Origin: a virus | Reading direction: 5' to 3' (one strand) | DNA length: 37,668 nt | Virus record (IMG/VR): IMGVR_UViG_3300042465_002205 | Location: 1-37,668 of that record | Shown here: one piece after another, positions 22,120-28,242 of the stretch | How the letters are laid out: every line of letters begins with the position of its first letter | Position numbering within the stretch: position 1 is the first letter of the stretch | The notes under the pieces: model-generated | The model's database searches: none | Seen by the model: the letters and a program-made list of their open reading frames with translations, nothing else | Told to the model about the DNA's origin: nothing | Translations under genes and position numbers: made by a program

Positions 22120-22509
22120 ATGATATTCCACGCTGATAGAACAACACCCAAAGACGGCCGCATATTCGTATTCGGCTCTAACCTAGGTGGTAAGCATGGT
22201 GCTGGTGCGGCATTGGAAGCAAGACTGCGGTACGGCGCATTGCTTGGTAAAGGCGAAGGTCTGGTAGGTAATTCATATGCAATTCCAACTAAGACTACAT
22301 CATTCGAATGTCTCTCACTGGCTGAAATCCAACTATATGTCGAGGATTTCGTGCAGTTTACACGAGAGAATCCAGACCTGCAGTTCTTTGTAACACGTGT
22401 CGGATGTGGCCTAGCAGGCAATAGAGACGAAGATGTCGCACCCATGTTCAAAGGTGCAATCAACTGTTCATTCCCAGAGACCTGGCAGGTTTATCTAAAT
22501 GTTCGTTGA
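22120..22509 (+). CDS. Macro-domain-like protein (A1S_2505 family type)
   Basis: The 129-residue product has IFVFGSNLGGKHGAGAALEA, the nucleotide-loop pattern of phage macro-domain proteins, then a GNSYAIPTK motif and an FVTRVGCGLAGNRDEDVAPMF block, matching the A1S_2505-type family. Macro domains bind or remove ADP-ribose. In a phage this may reverse ADP-ribosylation or bind signals made by TIR-type defences; that role is inference. Confidence 0.82.
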   Translation: MIFHADRTTPKDGRIFVFGSNLGGKHGAGAALEARLRYGALLGKGEGLVGNSYAIPTKTTSFECLSLAEIQLYVEDFVQFTRENPDLQFFVTRVGCGLAGNRDEDVAPMFKGAINCSFPETWQVYLNVR

Positions 22510-22681
22510 GTTTACAGCAAGATCTGGACAGAAGCATTACATCAATGTTAATCATGTTATCCGTGTAACATACACTACAGACCCATGGCCAGAGAAGGTA
22601 TACTTAAATCTAGTAGATGGAACAGTAATCGATGTTGACCTGTCGTATGAAGATGCATGTAAGCAAGTCATAAACTACTAA
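22499..22681 (+). CDS. Small beta-rich protein
   Basis: The 60-residue product is strand-rich (VEFTARSGQKHYINVNHVIRV, VYLNLVDGTVIDVDL) and resembles small SH3-like barrels found in phages. Overlaps the macro-domain gene by 11 bases. Not assigned. Confidence 0.62.
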   Translation: MFVEFTARSGQKHYINVNHVIRVTYTTDPWPEKVYLNLVDGTVIDVDLSYEDACKQVINY

Positions 22682-22734
22682 CCCACGGCCGAAATGAACA
22701 AATTTTCATTATTTTTGTATAAAGGAATAACAGT

Positions 22735-22830
22735 ATGATAAAGTATATAAGAGAGAATATCAGTAGCTATGGACCAATAGAATGGTCATTAGTAGTAGCA
22801 ATCATCGTTGTATTGATACTCCTGGTGTAA
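22735..22830 (+). CDS. 31-residue single-pass membrane peptide
   Basis: A short N-terminus (IKYIRENISSYGPIEW) precedes one transmembrane segment (SLVVAIIVVLILLV) ending at the stop. AAGGA lies about 11 bases before the ATG. Plausible but too short to prove from one sequence. Confidence 0.45.
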   Translation: MIKYIRENISSYGPIEWSLVVAIIVVLILLV

Positions 22831-22849
22831 TACTAAAATGTCCGTTTGG

Positions 22850-22914
22850 TATAAATAAGTGTGGTTCGCGAGGTGCAACTCCAACCACTCTAATACTAAA
22901 CAGGAGTATCAGCA
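22850..22914 (+). promoter_or_regulatory. Late promoter with 5' leader hairpin
   Basis: TATAAATA (22850-22857) is an exact late box in a gene-free gap. The transcript would start about 22863 and carry a hairpin: GTGGTT (22861-22866) with AACCAC (22883-22888) and inner GAG (22870-22872) with CTC (22879-22881). AGGAG follows before ATG 22915. A late box with a leader hairpin is reminiscent of T4 homing endonuclease control. Confidence 0.65.
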
Positions 22915-23532
22915 ATGACTATTTATCCGCATGAGGCCTTCGTTTATCTGTGGCATCACGGACCCACCAAAACCTACTATCTAGGCTTTCATAGAGGCAC
23001 ACCAGACGATGGTTATGCCCATTCGTCGTCCGCACTTCCCGAGTGGGATGCCAATAGTCCGCCACCCGGATGGCGCAGAAGAATATTAGCATATGGTGCC
23101 GCGGCCGAAATGTATGAATTAGAACATATTCTTCTAAAGAAAAGAGCAAAATATTTCAGAAAAAGATATCACAATAGAGTGGTATGGGGTGGTAGTTATG
23201 CGCTATGCATGGGCGAAAAATCACCTGAAATGAGAGAGAGAATTCGTAATACAATGAAAGGTACCAGAGTAGGAGAAGATAATCCTATGTATGGTAGACA
23301 ACAGAAAGAATCCACTAGAAATAAGATTGCTGCTAAAGCAAGAGAAAGAAAGCGTGGCTGGGTCACAGAACCAGATGGTACCACTCATTTGATTGATCCT
23401 ACGACATTTGTATTACCAGAGGGTTGGTTAAGAGGTAGGGTTATAGGATATATACCAAAGTCTCGTCATATAGCAGTAAAAAGTCGCACCATACGCCATG
23501 ACTTAGTAACACCACCACTTATAGGACTATAG
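22915..23532 (+). CDS. GIY-YIG/NUMOD3 homing endonuclease (Seg-like)
   Basis: The 205-residue product starts with VYLWHHGPTKTYYLGFHRG, a GIY-YIG-type strand pair, and LEHILLKKRAKYF with a likely catalytic Glu. A NUMOD3-type DNA-binding motif follows (GEDNPMYGRQQKESTRNK). The C-terminal region is basic. Arginine is coded mostly by AGA, unlike the CGT/CGC of nearby genes, consistent with recent transfer. It probably cuts a related phage at the matching site to promote its own spread. Confidence 0.8.
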   Translation: MTIYPHEAFVYLWHHGPTKTYYLGFHRGTPDDGYAHSSSALPEWDANSPPPGWRRRILAYGAAAEMYELEHILLKKRAKYFRKRYHNRVVWGGSYALCMGEKSPEMRERIRNTMKGTRVGEDNPMYGRQQKESTRNKIAAKARERKRGWVTEPDGTTHLIDPTTFVLPEGWLRGRVIGYIPKSRHIAVKSRTIRHDLVTPPLIGL

Positions 23533-23575
23533 TAGGTTACCACGTAGGTTACCACGTAGGTTACCACGTAGGTTA
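23532..23575. repeat. Tandem 12-bp repeat with palindromic core
   Basis: GTAGGTTACCAC occurs three times head to tail (23532-23543, 23544-23555, 23556-23567) plus a partial copy GTAGGTTA. Each unit contains the palindrome GGTTACC; ACGT also recurs at each junction. The array starts at the last base of the homing endonuclease stop codon. Confidence 0.92.
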
Positions 23576-23721
23576 GTAAATCCCACTAACTATTAGTATA
23601 ATATTCGTATTCCAGTGTGTATGAACTAGACGCCTATACCAGAGTAATCCAGTGACCATTCAGGCTGAGATAATTGCTTTGGCAAAAAAGTTTTCCTTGG
23701 ACCACCCACGGTGTTTTTATC
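23576..23721. other. Gene-poor AT-rich stretch after the repeats
   Basis: About 145 bases with no convincing gene. It has ACTAA-CTA-TTAGT, a short perfect inverted repeat (23586-23598). An open frame from GTG 23652 reads into the next gene but has no ribosome site. Confidence 0.5.
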
Positions 23722-23801
23722 TTGACATGGCGGTACCTCTATGCTATATTATAGATAATACGAATCAAAACGGTTCGGTAACCCTCACTAGGAGAACTAC
23801 C
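23722..23801 (+). promoter_or_regulatory. Sigma-70 promoter with CGAATC in leader
   Basis: TTGACA (23722-23727), a 17-bp spacer, TGC-TATATT (23745-23750). The spacer lacks GAATC; CGAATC occurs in the leader at 23761-23766, and AGGAG precedes ATG 23802. Confidence 0.8.
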
Positions 23802-23966
23802 ATGAGAGACTATACCATTACGAAGATAAAGCCCGGTACCTACCTGCTGGACCTATACGTTAACGGTTCATGGGTAGCGGACCGAAAGGGTTCCAAGCAT
23901 GCGGTTGAGCAATATGCCTCTAGCTATATCAACAAGCGTATGCCACAACGATTTATCATGACCTAG
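23802..23966 (+). CDS. Hypothetical small protein
   Basis: The 54-residue product begins RDYTITKIKPGTYLLDLYVNG and ends basic. ATG 23802 is chosen because a good promoter and AGGAG lie directly upstream; the in-frame extension to 23652 would contain the promoter. Not recognised. Confidence 0.65.
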   Translation: MRDYTITKIKPGTYLLDLYVNGSWVADRKGSKHAVEQYASSYINKRMPQRFIMT

Positions 23967-23989
23967 TTTTACTTCCTTTCTCTAGGTCA
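23959..23989 (+). promoter_or_regulatory. 8-bp inverted repeat at gene end
   Basis: TGACCTAG (23959-23966) and CTAGGTCA (23982-23989) form a perfect inverted repeat that includes the stop codon. It lies just before the strong terminator and could act as an attenuator or compete with it. Confidence 0.5.
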
Positions 23990-23995
23990 CACACT

Positions 23996-24028
23996 GGTCT
24001 CCGGGTTAACGACTCGGGGACCTTTTTT
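23996..24028 (+). terminator. Rho-independent terminator
   Basis: A 10-bp stem (GGTCTCCGGG with CTCGGGGACC, two G-U pairs) closes a TTAACGA loop and is followed by TTTTTT. This is the clearest intrinsic terminator in the window. Confidence 0.88.
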
Positions 24029-24039
24029 ATGTTTTTCTC

Positions 24040-24131
24040 TTGACGAATCACTCGGCCTGTGGTATAAAGGAGTGTAGCGACTAAAGAATAACTCCATTGA
24101 ATCAATCACTTAGGTTAGCTGAAATGAATGG
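24040..24131 (+). promoter_or_regulatory. Promoter with no gene of its own; possible small RNA
   Basis: TTGACG (24040-24045), a 17-bp spacer starting AATCAC, -10 TATAAA (24063-24068). The GAATC overlaps the -35 end. Its transcript would cross GGAGT/ACTCC (24069-24073 with 24091-24095) and ATTGAATCAAT, a short palindrome centred on GAATC, before a second promoter. Only a three-codon frame is present. Confidence 0.55.
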
Positions 24132-24194
24132 TTGACATTACTGACGAATCTGCTATATTGAGTAAGTAGTCAGTGAGAAGAAAGTGATTCGAAA
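24132..24194 (+). promoter_or_regulatory. GANTC-type early promoter and leader
   Basis: TTGACA (24132-24137), a 16-bp spacer with GACGAATCTGC, -10 TATATT (24154-24159). The leader ends GTGATTCGAAA before ATG 24195. Confidence 0.86.
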
Positions 24195-24296
24195 ATGTGG
24201 TTGTTTGCTCTTGCCGTTGTCGCCTTCGTGATGTTCCAGATCGTTCGTGAAGACATTGCTGCTGGTTATGAACTCGTCCCTGCGGAGATTGTGTAA
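24195..24296 (+). CDS. 33-residue single-pass membrane peptide
   Basis: The product has an N-terminal transmembrane segment (WLFALAVVAFVMFQIV) and a short acidic tail. It starts right after a complete conserved leader and is fused by TAATG to the next gene, which supports translation. Confidence 0.62.
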   Translation: MWLFALAVVAFVMFQIVREDIAAGYELVPAEIV

Positions 24297-24433
24297 TGTT
24301 TAAAGTCCAGTATCGCTATTATAACTACGCCCTCAAGACCAAGTTCTTTGAAGAGTATGAAGATGCTCGTAAGTTCTGGAACTATATGCGAGTTCAAGCA
24401 GGCATTCGATATACCGAACTAATTACCGCTTGA
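24296..24433 (+). CDS. 45-residue aromatic-rich protein
   Basis: The product starts FKVQYRYYNYALKTKFFEEY and has an EDARKFWNYMRVQAG helix. Its TGA stop lies inside the next TTGACA. The pattern resembles small phage proteins that capture an amphipathic helix; no function known. Confidence 0.65.
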   Translation: MFKVQYRYYNYALKTKFFEEYEDARKFWNYMRVQAGIRYTELITA

Positions 24434-24488
24434 CATTCCCTGCGAATCGTGTATAGTGAAATAGTAGTCAGAAGAAAGAGAACGAATC
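24430..24488 (+). promoter_or_regulatory. GANTC-type promoter, leader GAATC in flipped orientation
   Basis: TTGACA (24430-24435), a 16-bp spacer with GCGAATCGTG, -10 TATAGT (24452-24457). The leader has AACGAATC touching ATG 24489, so the GANTC (24484-24488) is kept although the surrounding leader sequence is reversed relative to the usual GATTCG. Confidence 0.86.
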
Positions 24489-24821
24489 ATGCAGAACCAG
24501 ATTGAACAGCTAATCCAAGACATCAACGCCGATTACCGCGCATGGCAGACATGCAGTGGTAAGCCACGCAGCGAGATTAACGACCGTATGTATGACGAGT
24601 TCGTAGAGGGTATCCGTGTCGAAGAAGGCCGTAAGTATATCCGCATCGTCACGCAGAACAGCGTCTGGGGTTTCATTCAGAAAGAAGACTGCGCTAAGGG
24701 GTTCCGTAAGGGTGATATCCTCAAAGCCGCTGGTTGGAATGCACCTACTAAGAACAAAGCACGTGGTAACATTCTCGACGGTGGGTACAGCATCCAGTGG
24801 ACTGGCCCACGTTACCTCTAA
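24489..24821 (+). CDS. Hypothetical protein
   Basis: The 110-residue product has a helical N-terminus (IEQLIQDINADYRAW) and a strand-rich rest (KYIRIVTQNSVWGFIQ), with an FRKGDILKAAGWNAPTKNKARG stretch typical of widespread phage proteins of unknown role. Its end leads into AAAAGGAA for the next gene. Confidence 0.7.
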   Translation: MQNQIEQLIQDINADYRAWQTCSGKPRSEINDRMYDEFVEGIRVEEGRKYIRIVTQNSVWGFIQKEDCAKGFRKGDILKAAGWNAPTKNKARGNILDGGYSIQWTGPRYL

Positions 24822-24837
24822 GAAAAGGAATTATATT

Positions 24838-25047
24838 ATGAATTTATTTGAACAAATCGCCGCTCATGAAGACCCCTATGAGCATTTTTATGAATGCATT
24901 AGTGGTAATCATGGTAAGATGGCTGAACAAGCCTGTAGTGATATCTACAATGATGTCTCCATCGATCAATCGCTCCATCCAGATGATGATTTCGAGAAGA
25001 TTATTGAGATCGCCGTAGAGCAAATCATCGATGACTTTGGTGCCTAA
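24838..25047 (+). CDS. Hypothetical acidic protein
   Basis: The 69-residue product is very acidic (HPDDDFEKIIEIAVEQIIDD), which could indicate a DNA mimic or simply a helical protein. AAAAGGAA gives a ribosome site 9 bases upstream. Not recognised. Confidence 0.66.
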   Translation: MNLFEQIAAHEDPYEHFYECISGNHGKMAEQACSDIYNDVSIDQSLHPDDDFEKIIEIAVEQIIDDFGA

Positions 25048-25062
25048 TAGAGGAAATAGATT

Positions 25063-25287
25063 ATGGATATGATAGGTTTTGATCAGTATTATCAGCATGA
25101 ACCATCACGGAATGCTCTATTGGATACTGGAACACCAGAGTCCGCACGGGATGTACCCTGTGATGGATGTCCTATGATGGAAGACTGTGGCGCCAAGGGT
25201 CTGGAATGTGTAGCGTTCCGTCAGTGGGCAGCCGATGGCGATTTCATGGACAAAGATATGGCACGGCTCCGTAGGGCTATGAAGTGA
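25063..25287 (+). CDS. Cys-containing small protein
   Basis: The 74-residue product has four cysteines in CDGCPMMEDCGAKGLEC (about 33-49), a likely small metal-binding knuckle. AGAGGAAAT precedes the start. Not recognised. Confidence 0.68.
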   Translation: MDMIGFDQYYQHEPSRNALLDTGTPESARDVPCDGCPMMEDCGAKGLECVAFRQWAADGDFMDKDMARLRRAMK

Positions 25288-25522
25288 CCTGTAGTTGGTA
25301 TAGGTTGTAGTCCGTAGTGGTTGCACAGACTTAGAGCCAGGAAAGCCATATAGAAAATCTCCATTAGGTTGGTGGTGGACCGGGGGTTTAGCACACACTA
25401 GAGCTTTGAAAGGTCTTCCTGTGGACCAAAAAAAGCTGCCGTGTCACCGCGATTTTCATTTCCTGGCACCCAAAAAATTTTTCCGGCCAGATTTGGCATT
25501 CTAAAAGACGAGGTACTATATT
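25288..25522. other. 235-bp gene-free stretch with unexplained structure
   Basis: No start-codon ORF with a ribosome site was found. A frame without a start codon stays open for about 65 codons (to the stop near 25503) and ends in protein-like sequence. GGTC...GGACC plus AAAAAAA near 25420 and GTGTCA/TGGCAC near 25441-25470 could be RNA hairpins. Unassigned. Confidence 0.4.
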
Positions 25523-25768
25523 ATGAATAACGTTACTAAGATTGATGGCACTCCGTTTGCACCAGTGGCTACTATGACACTCGAAGAAGCGTTGCAGGCT
25601 GATGCACCCTACTTTGATGACCTTATGGACGGCCGTGTAGGGGCTCTACAGTTGGCCCTCTATGATATGGATATGGATAAAGAAGCCAATATGATTGAGC
25701 AAATTCTGTGGAAGTTGGTTAATGCTACTATCACTGAACAGTATCGTTCTACAGTGCCAACATTATGA
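25523..25768 (+). CDS. Hypothetical acidic protein
   Basis: The 81-residue product has a TLEEALQADAPYFDDL segment and a repetitive DMDMDKEANMIEQIL helix. ACGAGG precedes the start. Not recognised. Confidence 0.65.
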   Translation: MNNVTKIDGTPFAPVATMTLEEALQADAPYFDDLMDGRVGALQLALYDMDMDKEANMIEQILWKLVNATITEQYRSTVPTL

Positions 25769-25782
25769 TACCGAAAAAACTC

Positions 25783-25832
25783 TTGATTTTTCTACCTATA
25801 TACTGTATAAGTGTAAGAAATAATGGAGATAC
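25783..25832 (+). promoter_or_regulatory. Sigma-70 promoter without GANTC
   Basis: TTGATT (25783-25788), a 17-bp spacer, TATAAG (25806-25811), then TGGAG before ATG 25833. Confidence 0.65.
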
Positions 25833-26444
25833 ATGGTGAGTGATGTAAAAGAATCTGGTGAATACGAAAACTATCTGGACCAAGATGCACGTATGCAAGA
25901 CGAGTATCGCATGTCCCTGGAACATCTGGTAGGGGTGATTGATACACCTCTTGCGGATAACTCTGGTAAACGTAAGGTCGACCCTGATTTGTGGAAAGCA
26001 ATCTACGTCCACTTCCGCAGCGTTGAGGATATCGTAGACTTCTCGAAACGTATCGGGTATATCGTAGCGAGTAATCTTAAAGACTTCTGGTACCCCTTAG
26101 CCGATCCTCGCGCTTCGCTGTTTGATGACGGCCAAGCGCCTTTGGTGGATGTGGAGGCGCGTTTATGCGCTCCGCGAAAGGATAAGAACTTAGCTTCGCT
26201 TGAAGTGGAAGTGAATGAGACCGAAGAGAGTGCTTGGAAAGAGCATTGGGTGGGGATGCCAGAGTTTGAGTATCTAGAAGATAGTGGTCCCATTCGGTCG
26301 GTGATTGTGAAGTTTCGTCGGCTTGAGGACTATGAAGAGTTCTCGCGGCGTATTGACCAGGTGCTGACCGATAAGTCTAAGGCTATCTGGCACCCTAAGC
26401 TAGAGCGAACACCTAACTATCTTCTGAGGTGGATAGAAGAGTGA
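25833..26444 (+). CDS. Protein with internally duplicated domain
   Basis: The 203-residue product contains two related segments: IYVHFRSVEDIVDFSKRIG...FWYPLADP and VIVKFRRLEDYEEFSRRID...IWHPKLERTP. They share the pattern V.F....D...FS.RI..........W.P. The second unit follows MPEFEYLEDSGPI, which matches widespread phage proteins of unknown function that carry one such unit. The copies differ enough that the duplication is not recent. Confidence 0.68.
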   Translation: MVSDVKESGEYENYLDQDARMQDEYRMSLEHLVGVIDTPLADNSGKRKVDPDLWKAIYVHFRSVEDIVDFSKRIGYIVASNLKDFWYPLADPRASLFDDGQAPLVDVEARLCAPRKDKNLASLEVEVNETEESAWKEHWVGMPEFEYLEDSGPIRSVIVKFRRLEDYEEFSRRIDQVLTDKSKAIWHPKLERTPNYLLRWIEE

Positions 26445-27292
26445 TTGAACGTATCTTCATCCCCACAGTCAATCGGGCCGACAACCAGATTACATACAAT
26501 AATCTTCCTGAAGAGTTGAAGAGTAGAGTAACTATGGTTGTGCAGGCGTGGGAGCGTGACCAATATCATTATCCCTGTGAGTATCTGGTGCTGCCAGAAG
26601 AAATCAATCTGACTGACTACTATTGCTTACCCAAGACTCGTAAGATAATCTACGAGGCTGGCCAGAATATGAAGTATGCGGTCATTGATGATGACCTTAC
26701 ATTCGGTAGACGTAACGCCAAATACTGGACTGGCGTGTCTAATATGGAAATGTCTAAGCGTAAAGCTACAGATGAAGATGTCCTAGAAATGTTTGACCTA
26801 TATAGTAAGTGGTTAGACGATGCGACTGTGACAGTATGTGGTCCCGGTCATGCCGAGAACCCACCACAAGACAGTGCGTATAGTAACAACTCTTCTCTTA
26901 GTAGTGCAATCTTTGTAAATGGTAATGATTTCAAAGACTTACTGCCCGAACTTGAACTAACTCGTGTGAAAGTCGCAGAAGATGTTGTTTTTCTTTTGAG
27001 TTTATTGGCTCATGGTTATGGCAATCGTGTCAGTCAAGAGTTTGTATTCTTCAATAACAGTGTCCACAAAGCAGATATGACATCTACTGTGTGGGATGAA
27101 CAAACATATGAGGATACTCAACGGGATCATAAGATTGTTGAATCGATGTTCCCTGGTATTTTCACAATTTTATATGACGATAAGACTGGTGAGCGTATCA
27201 AAGGTGGATTTCGTGATTTTGGTAAGAGCAAAATACGCTGGAGTGAAGCCCTTGGTTCAGCCCAAAGAGGTAATTTGGAGGATTTATTTTAA
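26441..27292 (+). CDS. Glycosyltransferase-like protein (GT-A fold, phage type)
   Basis: With the GTG start at 26441 the product has 283 residues and begins IERIFIPTVNRADNQIT, a nucleotide-sugar-binding strand pattern. YAVIDDDLTF (DDD, 83-85) fits the GT-A DxD position. The next gene has a similar start (VYIVSKGRADTMIT) and VLDDNISDF, so the two are likely distant paralogs of the glycosyltransferase group found in phages with modified bases. GTG overlaps the previous stop; ATG is not available near. Confidence 0.68.
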   Translation: MIERIFIPTVNRADNQITYNNLPEELKSRVTMVVQAWERDQYHYPCEYLVLPEEINLTDYYCLPKTRKIIYEAGQNMKYAVIDDDLTFGRRNAKYWTGVSNMEMSKRKATDEDVLEMFDLYSKWLDDATVTVCGPGHAENPPQDSAYSNNSSLSSAIFVNGNDFKDLLPELELTRVKVAEDVVFLLSLLAHGYGNRVSQEFVFFNNSVHKADMTSTVWDEQTYEDTQRDHKIVESMFPGIFTILYDDKTGERIKGGFRDFGKSKIRWSEALGSAQRGNLEDLF

Positions 27293-28242
27293 TGACTAAC
27301 CCTAAGTATCCCGTTTACATTGTTTCTAAGGGTCGTGCTGATACTATGATTACTTCGCGGTCACTGACTCGCATGAAGATACCTCATTATATCATCATCG
27401 AACCTCAAGATGAAGCAGACTATGAACAGGCCAAAATCAATTTTGGTCTAACTGACTACGTTACTCTGCTTGTTGCGCCGTTCTCTAATCATGGTGATGG
27501 TCCTGGTCGTGCTAGAAACTGGGCATGGGACCATTCTATCAGTATCGGTGCTACCGCTCACTGGGTTCTAGACGATAACATTTCAGATTTCTATCGTCTC
27601 CATCGCAACGAACGTATTCGTGTGGAGTCTGGTGTGTTCTTCACAGTCATGGAAGACTTCTTTGACCGATATGAGAACCTTTACATCGCTGGTCCGCAGT
27701 ATCGTTTCTTCATTGCACCGAACCAAAAGTATCCGCCGTATGTCGCAAACACTCGTATCTACTCGACATTGCTAATCCGTAATGATTGTAAGCATCGTTG
27801 GCGCGGCCGTTACAATGAAGATACTGATATTTGTCTTCGCGTCCTCAAAGACGGTGACTGCACCGTGCAGTTCAATGCGTTCTTACAGGGTAAAGTTGCT
27901 ACACAGACCATCAAGGGTGGTAACACCGCAGAGTTCTATCACAAAGAATTCTTGGAAGAGGGTGAAGAAGTAGAAGGCAAGCGTTACCACGAGAAGGGTA
28001 CCATCAACAAGTCACAGATGTTGGCTGATATGCACCCAGATGTTGCTCGTGTTGTGTGGCGTTATGGTCGCTGGCATCATTATGTTGACTATACACCGTT
28101 CAAGAAGAACACATTGAAGCTAAAAGACGGTGTTGTTCTTCCCGAAGGCGTCAACAATTACGGTATGAAGCTGATTACTCTGCCAGATGACGTAAAATAT
28201 TCAATGAATATGCAAATTGATGATTTTATGTCAACAATTTAG
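27292..28242 (+). CDS. TET-associated-type glycosyltransferase
   Basis: The 316-residue product has YPVYIVSKGRADTMITSRSL, VAPFSNHGDGPGRARNWAWD and WVLDDNISDFYRLHRN (DDN, 94-96), and later RNDCKHRWRGRYNEDTDICL and HYVDYTPFKK. These blocks match the phage glycosyltransferase family described with TET/JBP base oxygenases, which adds sugars to hydroxylated pyrimidines. No TET/JBP gene is visible in this window. If it is active, phage DNA may be glycosylated, protecting it from restriction. Substrate is inference. Confidence 0.78.
   Translation: MTNPKYPVYIVSKGRADTMITSRSLTRMKIPHYIIIEPQDEADYEQAKINFGLTDYVTLLVAPFSNHGDGPGRARNWAWDHSISIGATAHWVLDDNISDFYRLHRNERIRVESGVFFTVMEDFFDRYENLYIAGPQYRFFIAPNQKYPPYVANTRIYSTLLIRNDCKHRWRGRYNEDTDICLRVLKDGDCTVQFNAFLQGKVATQTIKGGNTAEFYHKEFLEEGEEVEGKRYHEKGTINKSQMLADMHPDVARVVWRYGRWHHYVDYTPFKKNTLKLKDGVVLPEGVNNYGMKLITLPDDVKYSMNMQIDDFMSTI

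Noticed and set aside
23532-23575. CRISPR array
   Set aside because: The 12-bp units are contiguous, with no spacers; a plain tandem repeat.
23652-23801. 50-codon upstream extension of the gene at 23802 from GTG 23652
   Set aside because: No ribosome site, and a good promoter plus AGGAG lie inside the extension. Kept only as a remote alternative.
24124-24135. Three-codon leader peptide (Met-Asn-Gly-stop) whose stop lies in the TTGACA
   Set aside because: Too short to support; AGGT upstream is not convincing.
28226-28242. Convergent terminator between the glycosyltransferase and the nuclease-like gene
   Set aside because: The two genes overlap by 17 bases and no GC-rich hairpin with a T-tract is seen.
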